Positions 1-7,199 of a stretch of DNA of 37,281 nt are shown piece after piece. The notes beneath the pieces are model-generated. The model was given only the letters and a program-made list of their open reading frames with translations, had not been told where the DNA came from and made no database searches. The position numbers and the translations under genes are program-made. Position 1 is the stretch's first letter. Each line of letters starts with the position of its first letter. The stretch covers positions 1 through 37,281 of the forward strand of contig CANFWV010000034.1 in the NCBI GenBank assembly GCA_947450695.1, read 5' to 3'. Source of the DNA: Comamonadaceae bacterium. Its GTDB lineage: Bacteria > Pseudomonadota > Gammaproteobacteria > Burkholderiales > Burkholderiaceae_C.

Positions 1-28
1 AACCCGAAAGAATTCAATTTTTCGGGTT
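1..28 (-). terminator. Hairpin downstream of the bactofilin operon (probable terminator)
   Basis: A 9-bp perfect inverted repeat, AACCCGAAA at 1-9 and TTTCGGGTT at 20-28, encloses a 10-nt loop. It lies about 40 bases past the stop of the last bactofilin gene, where a terminator would be expected. Any U-tract for minus-strand transcription would fall outside the window, so terminator function is inferred. Confidence 0.5.
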
Positions 29-68
29 CCGTTGCCTTTATTTGCCGGGCACACCCGACTCTTCAAAC

Positions 69-506
69 TCAGCGACGCACCACCAAATCACCTTCAACTG
101 TCGCACCGCGGCCGATTGTCAGCAGCTGATAAGTGATGTGACCTTTGACCACAGCACTGGCCGCAATGACCAACTCACCGCAGACAGCAGTTCCGGAAAA
201 GACACCTTTGATGTGCAAGCTGGCACAAGCAACATTGCCCTCCACTTGGCCGCGCGGGCCAACATTGACACTGCTGGCCTTGATGGTCCCACTGGTGCGA
301 CCTTCAATGTGCAGGATCCCGTCGGAAACAATATCGCCCGTCAGTGAGAAGCCTTCGCTTATCACGGTTGGTTTGTGGGTGTCGAGCACAGCAACACCCG
401 TGACGCCACGCTTGGGAACAGGGACTTCTTCAGTGGGCGTTGTCATGGGTATTGTGCTTTCAGTTACCAGGACTTCTGGAAGATCAATTTTTGCTTTTTT
501 GAACAT
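69..506 (-). CDS. Bactofilin family cytoskeletal protein (second copy of the operon)
   Basis: A 145-residue bactofilin (DUF583). Bactofilins polymerise without nucleotide into membrane-associated filaments that position cell-wall enzymes. After a polar N-terminal tail of about 45 residues comes the short-period beta-helix pattern of the family, with repeated hydrophobic/glycine turns such as GDIVSDGILHIEGRTSGTI and GPRGQVEGNVACASLHIKG, up to the end. The ATG at 504-506 (MFKKAKID) is chosen because the conserved part follows it and because it lies inside the last codons of the upstream M23 peptidase gene, a 23-base overlap that suggests translational coupling. It is the last gene of a bactofilin-peptidase-bactofilin operon. 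The family is certain; the exact cellular role is inferred. Confidence 0.9.
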   Translation of the reverse strand: MFKKAKIDLPEVLVTESTIPMTTPTEEVPVPKRGVTGVAVLDTHKPTVISEGFSLTGDIVSDGILHIEGRTSGTIKASSVNVGPRGQVEGNVACASLHIKGVFSGTAVCGELVIAASAVVKGHITYQLLTIGRGATVEGDLVVRR

Positions 507-1527
507 AGTAGGCGGTCTCAATAACTTTCTGGGGATCGACCGGGTAGCCGCCGACAGAGACTTCAAAATGCAGGTGTTTGCCGGTCGATGAGCCGGTGTT
601 GCCGACGAGTCCAATGACTGTGTTCAGGTCAACGTCCTGCCCTTCTTTCACATCGATACGCGCGAGGTGAGCGTAAAGCGTTTCAAGGCCACGTTCGTGG
701 CGAATGATGACGGTATTGCCATAGTCTTGGTAGCTGCGTGCCAAGACCACTTTCCCGTCTTTCGTCGCGTGAACGTCGTCACTGCTGCCAGTCACAAGAT
801 CCACGCCAGTGTGAAACTTAGGTCGACCCGTGATCGGATGGGTTCGAATACCAAAAGAAGAACTGGTGGAAAAGTCGCCCAACGGCATTTTGGCTGGCAG
901 GGCGTTCAGTACATCCATGAGGTCATGGTTCTTGGCGATTTCCTCTGACAACCTGCCCCGCAGCAGTGGATTGGCAGGCTCAATCTGGTCGCTACGAAAG
1001 CCGCCCATCGCCACATTGCCATGGATCACCTTGATGGCTTTTTCAGACAGCCCGGTCGCATCCAGACGCGCCTTAAGACTGATATTGTCAGACGATAAAG
1101 TCGTGGCAGAGCTCTTCACAAAGCGCCTGATTTCAATGTCTCGCTCTCGGATAGTTTGTGCCAGCGCAAGCATGTCATCCTTGCTCATGGACAGCACACC
1201 TTTATCGGCCAGGTCATCCGCACTGCCCAACAAGGCTGAGTAAATTTCGTTGTGTGAGCGCTCGAGCTTGGCATTGCCAATCAACAACAAGCCTGCGAAT
1301 AAAGCCAACATGGTGATGGTTGCAGCACTCGCCGACCCCACCAAAATCAAGCCACGGACCACGTTTCGCTGCAGATGACCCGAAACGGAAAAATACTTCA
1401 GGTCACCCTCCTGCTCAAGGATGATTCTTGAGTCGTGGTAATCCCGACACCATAGCGACGCCACCGAGGGCGGCAAAGCCATGAGCCATGCCGCGCCTCT
1501 GCGACAGCGATTCACCAGCAGCTTCAT
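484..1527 (-). CDS. M23 (LytM) family metallopeptidase, membrane-anchored
   Basis: A peptidoglycan endopeptidase of 347 residues. The N-terminus is cytoplasmic and basic, one membrane helix spans about residues 56-84, a helical linker follows, and the C-terminal LytM domain carries the zinc motifs: HTGVD (about H239, D243), YAHL (about H287) and HLHFEV (about H318, H320). These are the complete M23 ligands and catalytic histidines, so it should be active in the periplasm. The ATG at 1525-1527 (MKLLVN) lies 16 bases after the stop of the upstream bactofilin; an in-frame TTG at 1558-1560 would add 11 residues and overlap that gene. Pairing of bactofilins with M23 enzymes is known for shape control (CcmA/Csd1 in Helicobacter, BacA/LmdC in Hyphomonas). 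Its place between two bactofilins argues for recruitment by them. Confidence 0.92.
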   Translation of the reverse strand: MKLLVNRCRRGAAWLMALPPSVASLWCRDYHDSRIILEQEGDLKYFSVSGHLQRNVVRGLILVGSASAATITMLALFAGLLLIGNAKLERSHNEIYSALLGSADDLADKGVLSMSKDDMLALAQTIRERDIEIRRFVKSSATTLSSDNISLKARLDATGLSEKAIKVIHGNVAMGGFRSDQIEPANPLLRGRLSEEIAKNHDLMDVLNALPAKMPLGDFSTSSSFGIRTHPITGRPKFHTGVDLVTGSSDDVHATKDGKVVLARSYQDYGNTVIIRHERGLETLYAHLARIDVKEGQDVDLNTVIGLVGNTGSSTGKHLHFEVSVGGYPVDPQKVIETAYYVQKSKN

Positions 1528-1543
1528 GGCATTAAATTCAGGC

Positions 1544-1939
1544 TTACGACTTGCTGTCAACGTTGGAGATCTCGGCTACCTTCAACACGGTAGGAACGGC
1601 GGTAGCCGCTTTGGCGGGCACGATGGCACCTTGCACCAGACCGCCGCGTTCGATTTCGATTTCGCCGTAGCTCGCATTCCCATTGACGCGACCGGTGCTG
1701 CGAATGATGAGGTGCTCTGATGCCAGCAGCGTGTCATGAATTTCGCCGAACACATCCGCCTTACGCACCTTGATGTTGCCGATCAGTTTGCCTTGAGCAC
1801 CCACCAGAATTTCATCAGCCTGCAGATCACCTTCAAGGGAGCCATTGATCACTGCCCGCCCAGGAACCACGAATTTTCCGGAGACCGTCACGCCTTCGCC
1901 AATGACGATACAGCCCGCCTCGTTGGTACGATCATTCAT
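1544..1939 (-). CDS. Bactofilin family cytoskeletal protein (first copy of the operon)
   Basis: A 131-residue bactofilin, first gene of the operon. A short N-terminus (MNDRTNEAG) leads straight into the beta-helical core, with repeats such as GEGVTVSGKFVVPGRAVING and GAQGKLIGNIKVRKADVFG, then a short alanine/valine-rich tail. The ATG at 1937-1939 has a clear AAGGA ribosome site seven bases upstream; an upstream in-frame start at 2014 gives an unconserved extension and is rejected. The sequence differs clearly from the second copy at 69-506, so this is an old pair rather than a recent duplication. Two different bactofilins may co-polymerise or form separate filaments; that is inference. Confidence 0.9.
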   Translation of the reverse strand: MNDRTNEAGCIVIGEGVTVSGKFVVPGRAVINGSLEGDLQADEILVGAQGKLIGNIKVRKADVFGEIHDTLLASEHLIIRSTGRVNGNASYGEIEIERGGLVQGAIVPAKAATAVPTVLKVAEISNVDSKS

Positions 1940-2030
1940 ACTTAATTCCTTACTTAAAGACCTGTTTAATGGGCGGTTTGGACAAACCGCAATCCGCCAA
2001 TGGCTGAGCGCCAATCAGGGTATCAATTTG

Positions 2031-2057
2031 TACTGAATGTAACAATACATTTCAGTA
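2031..2057. promoter_or_regulatory. Palindrome at the start of the bactofilin operon (candidate operator)
   Basis: TACTGAATGTA (2031-2041) and TACATTTCAGTA (2046-2057) are inverted repeats with one extra base in the second arm and a 4-base spacer. The palindrome begins right after the predicted -10 box and covers the expected transcription start, a typical repressor position. It could alternatively act as a stem at the 5' end of the mRNA. No regulator gene is adjacent. Confidence 0.45.
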
Positions 2058-2087
2058 ATCTTAGCATTCGGAAATAATGTTCGTCAA
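2058..2087 (-). promoter_or_regulatory. Probable sigma-70 promoter of the bactofilin operon
   Basis: On the minus strand TTGACG (2082-2087) and TAAGAT (2058-2063) are separated by 18 bases. They match five of six -35 and four of six -10 consensus positions. The start would be near 2051, giving a 5' leader of about 110 bases before the first bactofilin ATG. Read by eye only. Confidence 0.5.
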
Positions 2088-2171
2088 TTTGGGACGACCC
2101 CAAAAAACGACAAATACGACACCAAGCGCTAGAGCGAGCAACGCTATCGCAAACAGGTCAGGACAACTTAT

Positions 2172-2387
2172 TTAGCGTTTTTTCGTGCGGCTTATGGCAT
2201 GCAACTGGCGTTTACGTTTGGCTTTGTTCTTGGCTTCGGGCTCTGCAGGGCGATCGCGCTTTTCTTGGACTTGCCGCTCAAGGGCTTGGCGTTTGCGTTT
2301 GGCGTTGCGAAAGTGAACGATGACTCGCCCCGCAGCAAAGCTGATGGACGCGCTGACGAGCAGCAGAATAATGCTGGAGGTTTCCAT
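2172..2387 (-). CDS. Small hypothetical membrane protein downstream of hemW
   Basis: A 71-residue protein of unknown function. Residues 4-25 form one hydrophobic segment (SIILLLVSASISFAAGRV). The rest is highly basic and polar, with KRKR repeats and an ending of SRTKKR, so a single-pass protein with a cytoplasmic basic tail is likely. It follows the hemW stop by 35 bases on the same strand and is probably cotranscribed with rph-rdgB-hemW. No strong ribosome site is visible before the ATG. The reading frame continues after the TAA stop with another membrane-like segment (see findings), so the annotated end may not be the whole story. It could be a spurious frame, but the segment-plus-basic-tail layout favours a real gene. 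Confidence 0.6.
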   Translation of the reverse strand: METSSIILLLVSASISFAAGRVIVHFRNAKRKRQALERQVQEKRDRPAEPEAKNKAKRKRQLHAISRTKKR

Positions 2388-2422
2388 GGCGTGTGCTTTT
2401 TATAGGCGTTAACTTAGTTCAG

Positions 2423-3619
2423 TCAATCAGTCAAAAACAGCGACTGAAGATCATTCAAAAAGTCGAAGCCGCGCTCGGTCGGCTTAACATCCACTAGATC
2501 GCGCTCGATCAAGCCTTTACGCTCGGCTTCGTCGAGACCCGGTTGTAGCGCCGTGATAGGCAAGCCCGTCTTTTCGGAGAAGTCCTGCAACTTGAAACCG
2601 TCTCTGAGCCTGAGCGCGTTGAGCATGAACTCAAACGGTAAATCAGCACGGCTGACTTCCGTTTCTTGGGTCACGGCCTCTCCCGCCAACGCTTTGTCCA
2701 TGTAAAGCTTGGGATCACGCCAGCGCACTTGCCGCACCACGCGGTGTGCAAAGCTAAGCTTGCTGTGGGCACCGGCACCAATGCCCAGGTAATCTCCGAA
2801 CTGCCAGTAATTCAGGTTATGAAAGCACCGATGCCCAGGCTTGGCATAGGCCGACACTTCGTAGCGTCCCATGCCGGCTTGGCCGGTCATTTCCGTGATG
2901 CGGTCGAGCATGGCGTAGGCCAAGTCTTCCTCAGGAATGACGGGCGGAAATTTGGCGAAATAGGTGTTCGGCTCAATCGTCAGGTGGTAGATCGAAATGT
3001 GCGGCGGCTGCAAATCCAGCGCCTGCCTCATGTCTTTTTCGAGACCCTCAAGTGTCTGCCCTGGCAGCGCATACATGATGTCGAGATTGAAGGTGTCGAA
3101 GCTTGCAGCAGCCTCTTCTACCGCCGCAATCGCCTGCACCCGGTCGTGCACGCGGCCGAGTGCTTTCAGGTGTCGGTCATCAAAGCTTTGGACGCCCACT
3201 GACAGCCGCGTCACGCCTGCACTTCGAAAAGCCTTGAAGCGATCCTTCTCAAACGTACCAGGATTGGCTTCTAAGGTGATTTCACAATCGGCTTCAAGCC
3301 GCAGGCGGGCGCGGATGTCGCCCAACAGGCGGTCAATGGCAGCAGGTGAAAACAAACTCGGCGTGCCACCGCCAATGAAGATGCTGTGGACCGTCCGGCC
3401 CCAAATCAATGGCAGAGCGGCTTCCAAGTCTGCTACCAGCGCATCAATGTAGCGCTGCTCGGGCATCGCACCGCTGGTCACTTCATGCGAATTGAAATCG
3501 CAGTAAGGACACTTCTTTAAACACCACGGCAGGTGCACATACAAAGACAGCGGCGGCAACGCGGCCAGCCGCAGCGTGCCGTCACGCATGTAGTGTTGGA
3601 TGTCTTTCTGCTCGCTCAT
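2423..3619 (-). CDS. hemW: Radical SAM heme chaperone HemW (coproporphyrinogen III oxidase-like)
   Basis: A 398-residue radical SAM protein. Residues around 28-42 read YVHLPWCLKKCPYCDFNSH, containing the CX3CX2C cysteines that bind the [4Fe-4S] cluster and SAM. Further family blocks are GGGTPSL, SVGVQSFDD and the GIGAGAHS motif, followed by the C-terminal HemN-type domain. Proteins of this family without the extended HemN N-terminus act as heme chaperones (HemW) rather than oxygen-independent coproporphyrinogen oxidases, so the old 'HemN' label should be avoided. The ATG overlaps the rdgB stop as ATGA, indicating translational coupling. The rdgB-hemW order is common in proteobacteria. Confidence 0.94.
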   Translation of the reverse strand: MSEQKDIQHYMRDGTLRLAALPPLSLYVHLPWCLKKCPYCDFNSHEVTSGAMPEQRYIDALVADLEAALPLIWGRTVHSIFIGGGTPSLFSPAAIDRLLGDIRARLRLEADCEITLEANPGTFEKDRFKAFRSAGVTRLSVGVQSFDDRHLKALGRVHDRVQAIAAVEEAAASFDTFNLDIMYALPGQTLEGLEKDMRQALDLQPPHISIYHLTIEPNTYFAKFPPVIPEEDLAYAMLDRITEMTGQAGMGRYEVSAYAKPGHRCFHNLNYWQFGDYLGIGAGAHSKLSFAHRVVRQVRWRDPKLYMDKALAGEAVTQETEVSRADLPFEFMLNALRLRDGFKLQDFSEKTGLPITALQPGLDEAERKGLIERDLVDVKPTERGFDFLNDLQSLFLTD

Positions 3620-4218
3620 GACAGCCAGCGCTCGCGCATCAGCTGCATCATCTGACGCACGGCTTGGCCACGATGACTGTTCGCGTTTTTGACCTCCACC
3701 GGCAGTTGCGCAAAGGTTTTTCCAAAGCTTGGAATAAACATCACCGGGTCAAAGCCAAAGCCGTTGCTGCCCACTGGCATGCGCGCAATCTCGCCGCTGA
3801 CGCGGCCAACGGCAATCAATGGTTCTGGGTCGTCTGCCGTGCGAACCGCCACCAAGGTGCTAACCAACGCAGCGCGCCGGTCGGTCACCTCGGCCATTTG
3901 CTCGAGCAAGGCCCGCACATTGTTGTCGTCGCCTTTGGCATAGCCAAACTGCGTGGCGTAGTAAGCCGTGTCAACACCAGGCAAACCGCCAAAGGCCTGA
4001 ACGCAAAGACCGGCGTCATCGGCCAGTGAGGGCAAGCCACTCAAGGTCGCCGCGTGCCGGGCCTTGGTCAACGCGTTTTCAACGAAGGTGCGATACGGCT
4101 CCTCGGCCTCGCCGATTCCGAGGTCTGACTGGCGCACCAGTTCCATGCCGAGTGGCAGCAGCATGGCTTGCAGCTCAGCCAACTTGCCAGAGTTATTCGA
4201 AGCCAGAACAATTTTCAT
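3616..4218 (-). CDS. rdgB: XTP/dITP pyrophosphatase (RdgB/HAM1 family)
   Basis: A 200-residue house-cleaning enzyme that hydrolyses dITP, XTP and related non-canonical purine triphosphates to the monophosphate plus pyrophosphate, keeping them out of DNA and RNA. The N-terminal SNNSGKLAEL motif binds the triphosphate; FVENALTKARHAA, LADDAGLCV, GFGFDPVM and the C-terminal NSHRGQA are the family blocks in the correct order. Length is normal. It starts 15 bases after the rph stop on the same strand and its stop overlaps hemW, so rph-rdgB-hemW form an operon, as in many beta- and gammaproteobacteria. Confidence 0.95.
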   Translation of the reverse strand: MKIVLASNNSGKLAELQAMLLPLGMELVRQSDLGIGEAEEPYRTFVENALTKARHAATLSGLPSLADDAGLCVQAFGGLPGVDTAYYATQFGYAKGDDNNVRALLEQMAEVTDRRAALVSTLVAVRTADDPEPLIAVGRVSGEIARMPVGSNGFGFDPVMFIPSFGKTFAQLPVEVKNANSHRGQAVRQMMQLMRERWLS

Positions 4219-4233
4219 AAATTCTGAGTACGT

Positions 4234-4974
4234 TTAGGCGGCAGTTGAAAGGGCATTTTTCTGCAACAACACCAAGTCGCGAATGCCCTGCTCGGCGAGT
4301 TCCAGTAAGTCGTTCATTTCGCTGCGGGTGAAGGCAGCGCCTTCTGCCGTGCCCTGCACTTCCACAAAATGGCCGGCACCGGTCATCACCACATTCATGT
4401 CGGTATCGCAGCCTGAATCTTCGATGTATTCGAGGTCTAGCAGTGGCGTGCCTTTGACGATGCCAACCGAAATGGCCGCGATGTGGTCGGTGATCGGGGA
4501 CTCCGTGAGTTTGCCGCTGGCGATCAGTTTGTTGACCGCGTCCTGTGCCGCGACAAAAGCGCCGGTGATGGCCGCCGTCCGCGTGCCGCCGTCGGCCTGA
4601 AGCACATCGCAATCGAGGTGAATGGTGCGTTCACCCAGTTTTTTCAGGTCAAAAATAGCCCGCATCGAGCGACCAATCAAACGCTGGATTTCTTGGGTCC
4701 GGCCGCTTTGCTTGCCACGAGCAGCCTCACGGTCGGATCGGGTGTGGGTGGCGCGCGGCAACATGCCGTATTCGGCGGTGACCCAGCCTTCGCCGCTGCC
4801 TTTTTTGTGACCGGGCACTTTTTCTTCGACCGACGCGGTGCACAGCACCTTGGTCGCGCCGAACTCGATCAGCACAGATCCCTCTGCGTACACGGTGTAG
4901 TTGCGCGTCATACGTACGGGCCGGAGTTGGTGGGCCTGGCGGTCGGAAGATCGGATGAAACTTGGCTTGGTCAT
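4234..4974 (-). CDS. rph: Ribonuclease PH
   Basis: A 246-residue phosphate-dependent 3'-5' exoribonuclease that trims tRNA 3' ends. Conserved RNase PH blocks are visible: RPVRMTRNY near the N-terminus, [29 protein letters not shown], the [15 protein letters not shown] basic block used in phosphate and RNA binding, and [20 protein letters not shown]. Length equals the usual 238-250. It is the first gene of the minus-strand operon rph-rdgB-hemW. The start [13 protein letters not shown] is the standard one for the family. Divergent yicC starts 261 bases away. Confidence 0.96.
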   Translation of the reverse strand: MTKPSFIRSSDRQAHQLRPVRMTRNYTVYAEGSVLIEFGATKVLCTASVEEKVPGHKKGSGEGWVTAEYGMLPRATHTRSDREAARGKQSGRTQEIQRLIGRSMRAIFDLKKLGERTIHLDCDVLQADGGTRTAAITGAFVAAQDAVNKLIASGKLTESPITDHIAAISVGIVKGTPLLDLEYIEDSGCDTDMNVVMTGAGHFVEVQGTAEGAAFTRSEMNDLLELAEQGIRDLVLLQKNALSTAA

Positions 4975-5235
4975 GGTGTCTAAAGTGGTCGAGTAGGAGG
5001 TAAGCGCGTGATGCGTGCTAAGGATTCATAGCGCAACGCGTGCAGAATCTGCCATTATCAGTCGGCCCGCACGCATCGCTGCCCTAGTAAACTACCCCCC
5101 AAGCTTTCAGACGGCCCTCCAGCCAGACGCGGTCGTTCCAACCTCCACCATGAAGTTGAAACTGCCTTTTGCCATTATTTCGACGTGCAGTTGGGCTAGG
5201 TCCCGCGTCCGGACACCTTAAGAAAATGCACATCC
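4975..5235. other. Divergent intergenic region rph / yicC
   Basis: These 261 bases separate the divergent rph and yicC genes and must hold both promoters. An AGGAGGT sequence at 4996-5002 is on the plus strand and serves neither gene. I see no convincing paired -35/-10 boxes, hairpin or conserved small reading frame here. Confidence 0.4.
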
Positions 5236-6153
5236 ATGTCAGTTTTCAGCATGACGGGCTACGCGACTGCCCAGTCCAGCGCACCCCGCGCAGCCGTACC
5301 CACCGAGGCTCCGGCCGTAGCCCACGCGCGACTGGGAATCGAAATCCGATCTGTCAACAGCCGGTTTTTAGACTTGTCTTTTCGACTGCCAGACGAACTT
5401 CGCCAGGCAGAACCTGCTCTGCGCGAGATTCTGACCAGCCAGCTCAAACGCGGCAAAGTTGAACTGCGCGTCTGGTTAGAGAGCAGTTCTGCCAGCAGTC
5501 TTCGTGCGCCCACTGCGCAAACCTTGCAACGTCTGGGCTCTTTTGAAGACACTATCAAGTCATGGTTGCCGCACGCTGCCGGTTTGAGCGTTGCAGATGT
5601 CTTGCGTATCGCCGTCAACGAAGACCAAAAGCCACACGACTACGGCGTTGAACTCATCAAATTGGCGAAAAAAACCGTCAAGGAACTACTGGCAGCACGC
5701 GAACGTGAAGGTGCCCGACTGTCGACCATGTTGACCGAGCGCACCGCCCAGTTGCGCGCCCTGTCGGCGCAAGCCGGCCCGCTGGTCCCCAAACTCGTGG
5801 AGCAGCAAAAAACACGCTTCATGGAACGCTGGAAAGAAGCCATGGCTCTGGCCGACAGTGCCACCCTGCCAGAGGCGGCGCAAGACCGGGCATTGACCGA
5901 GGCCACCGCTTTTGCAATTCGCATTGATGTAGCGGAAGAGATCACCCGCCTCGCATCTCACTTGGATGAAATTGACCGCCTGCTGGCCAAAGGCGGCGAA
6001 GTCGGTAAGCGCCTTGATTTTCTGATTCAAGAGCTGCACCGCGAAGCTAACACCATGGGCTCTAAATCTGCGGCCCTCGAACTCACACGCATTTCGGTCG
6101 ACATGAAAGTGCTGATCGAACAGATCCGCGAACAGGTCCAAAACATCGAATAA
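5236..6153 (+). CDS. yicC: YicC family endoribonuclease
   Basis: A 305-residue member of the YicC/YloC family; the E. coli protein has been described as an endoribonuclease acting on small RNA. The family N-terminus MSVFSMTGYA and the block EIRSVNSRFLDLSFRLP are present. The C-terminal DUF1732 part has the conserved acidic/histidine motif region EEITRLASHLDEIDRLL, GKRLDFLIQELHREANTMGSK and the ending VDMKVLIEQIREQVQNIE. A proline/alanine-rich insertion near residues 13-30 lengthens the N-terminal part. It is followed by gmk, the usual partner. Confidence 0.93.
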   Translation: MSVFSMTGYATAQSSAPRAAVPTEAPAVAHARLGIEIRSVNSRFLDLSFRLPDELRQAEPALREILTSQLKRGKVELRVWLESSSASSLRAPTAQTLQRLGSFEDTIKSWLPHAAGLSVADVLRIAVNEDQKPHDYGVELIKLAKKTVKELLAAREREGARLSTMLTERTAQLRALSAQAGPLVPKLVEQQKTRFMERWKEAMALADSATLPEAAQDRALTEATAFAIRIDVAEEITRLASHLDEIDRLLAKGGEVGKRLDFLIQELHREANTMGSKSAALELTRISVDMKVLIEQIREQVQNIE

Positions 6154-6219
6154 AAGAATGCTGTCACTGACCTCAGTGGCGCGCAGCCCTCCTCTAATCA
6201 ATTAACAACCCTCGCTTTT

Positions 6220-6840
6220 ATGGACTACCCCGGAAATTTGTTTGTTGTTGCAGCGCCCAGTGGCGCAGGTAAATCCAGCCTCGTCAAGGCGCTACTGGAA
6301 CTGGACTCACGTGTGCAACCTGCGGTGTCGCACACCACCCGACCACCGCGCGGGCAAGAAAAGCACGGCCGGGAATATTTCTTTTTGTCGAACGACGAGT
6401 TCGACGGCATGATTGAGCGTAATGCCTTTCTGGAGTGGGCCCATGTCCATGGTCAACGCTACGGGACGTCGCGTCACACCATCGAAGAGCGCATGCAACA
6501 CGGCGCCGATGTGATTTTGGAAATTGATTTCCAGGGCGCCATCAACATCAAGAAAATTTTCACCAACGCGGTGCTGATTTTTATCTTGCCGCCAAGCTGG
6601 GAAGAGCTGCGCTCCCGCTTGCAGCGCCGCGGTGAAGACAGCGCCGAGGTCATTGAATTGCGCTTGAAGAATGCGGCTTTGGAGATGGCACAAGCCCAAG
6701 AATTCGACTTCGTTATAATCAATGAGTTGTTCGAGCGTGCGGTTTTCGACCTGAAAACCATTGTTCATGCCCAGCGGCTCAAGTTTTCGGCTCAGCGACG
6801 TGCGCGGTCCGACATCTTCCAAGCCCTGAACATTCCCTGA
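6220..6840 (+). CDS. gmk: Guanylate kinase
   Basis: A 206-residue enzyme phosphorylating GMP to GDP with ATP. The P-loop is [11 protein letters not shown] (about residues 12-22); the GMP-binding region has [19 protein letters not shown], and the lid and later blocks ILEIDFQGA and [14 protein letters not shown] follow. Length is standard. The gmk-rpoZ-spoT order is the same as in E. coli and most proteobacteria, linking guanine nucleotide supply to the stringent response. No clear Shine-Dalgarno sequence precedes the ATG, and the next in-frame starts lie inside conserved sequence. Confidence 0.96.
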   Translation: MDYPGNLFVVAAPSGAGKSSLVKALLELDSRVQPAVSHTTRPPRGQEKHGREYFFLSNDEFDGMIERNAFLEWAHVHGQRYGTSRHTIEERMQHGADVILEIDFQGAINIKKIFTNAVLIFILPPSWEELRSRLQRRGEDSAEVIELRLKNAALEMAQAQEFDFVIINELFERAVFDLKTIVHAQRLKFSAQRRARSDIFQALNIP

Positions 6841-6884
6841 AATCCTCGCTCACCCCAGCGCTTACTGCTTACCCGGAGAACATC

Positions 6885-7088
6885 ATGGCCCGCATCACTG
6901 TTGAAGACTGCCTGGAACAAATCCCCAACCGTTTTGAGTTGGTTTTAGCTGCCACTTACCGCGCCCGTATGCTGAGCCAAGGTCACGCAGCCAAAATCGA
7001 AAGTAAAAATAAGCCAGGTGTCACGGCATTGCGCGAAATCGCAGCAGGCAAGATCGGTCTCGAGATGCTGAAAAAAGTACCTCTCTGA
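6885..7088 (+). CDS. rpoZ: DNA-directed RNA polymerase omega subunit
   Basis: A 67-residue omega subunit that helps assemble and stabilise the beta' subunit of RNA polymerase. The sequence [20 protein letters not shown], followed by the Y-R-AR motif (AATYRARML), is diagnostic. A GGAG ribosome site precedes the ATG. A strong intrinsic terminator follows at 7107-7133, separating gmk-rpoZ from spoT. In other proteobacteria omega forms part of the ppGpp site on polymerase, which fits its location next to spoT. Confidence 0.96.
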   Translation: MARITVEDCLEQIPNRFELVLAATYRARMLSQGHAAKIESKNKPGVTALREIAAGKIGLEMLKKVPL

Positions 7089-7106
7089 TCTTTTTCGTTT
7101 CACCTC

Positions 7107-7133
7107 AAAAGCACCGCTTGACGGTGCTTTTTT
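7107..7133 (+). terminator. Rho-independent terminator after rpoZ
   Basis: The stem is GCACCG (7111-7116) and CGGTGC (7122-7127) with loop CTTGA. It is preceded by AAAA and followed by TTTTTT, so flanking A-U pairs extend the stem. It lies 18 bases after the rpoZ stop and is a textbook intrinsic terminator. Confidence 0.9.
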
Positions 7134-7199
7134 GTTTCTCAGATCCCGAAAATCTCGCTGCTTGGCGAAGGTTTTCTCTCTCACGATACATTTAAGGCT

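Noticed and set aside
145-591. 148-codon plus-strand frame over the bactofilin gene
   Set aside because: Antisense to a clear bactofilin; no ribosome site or domain.
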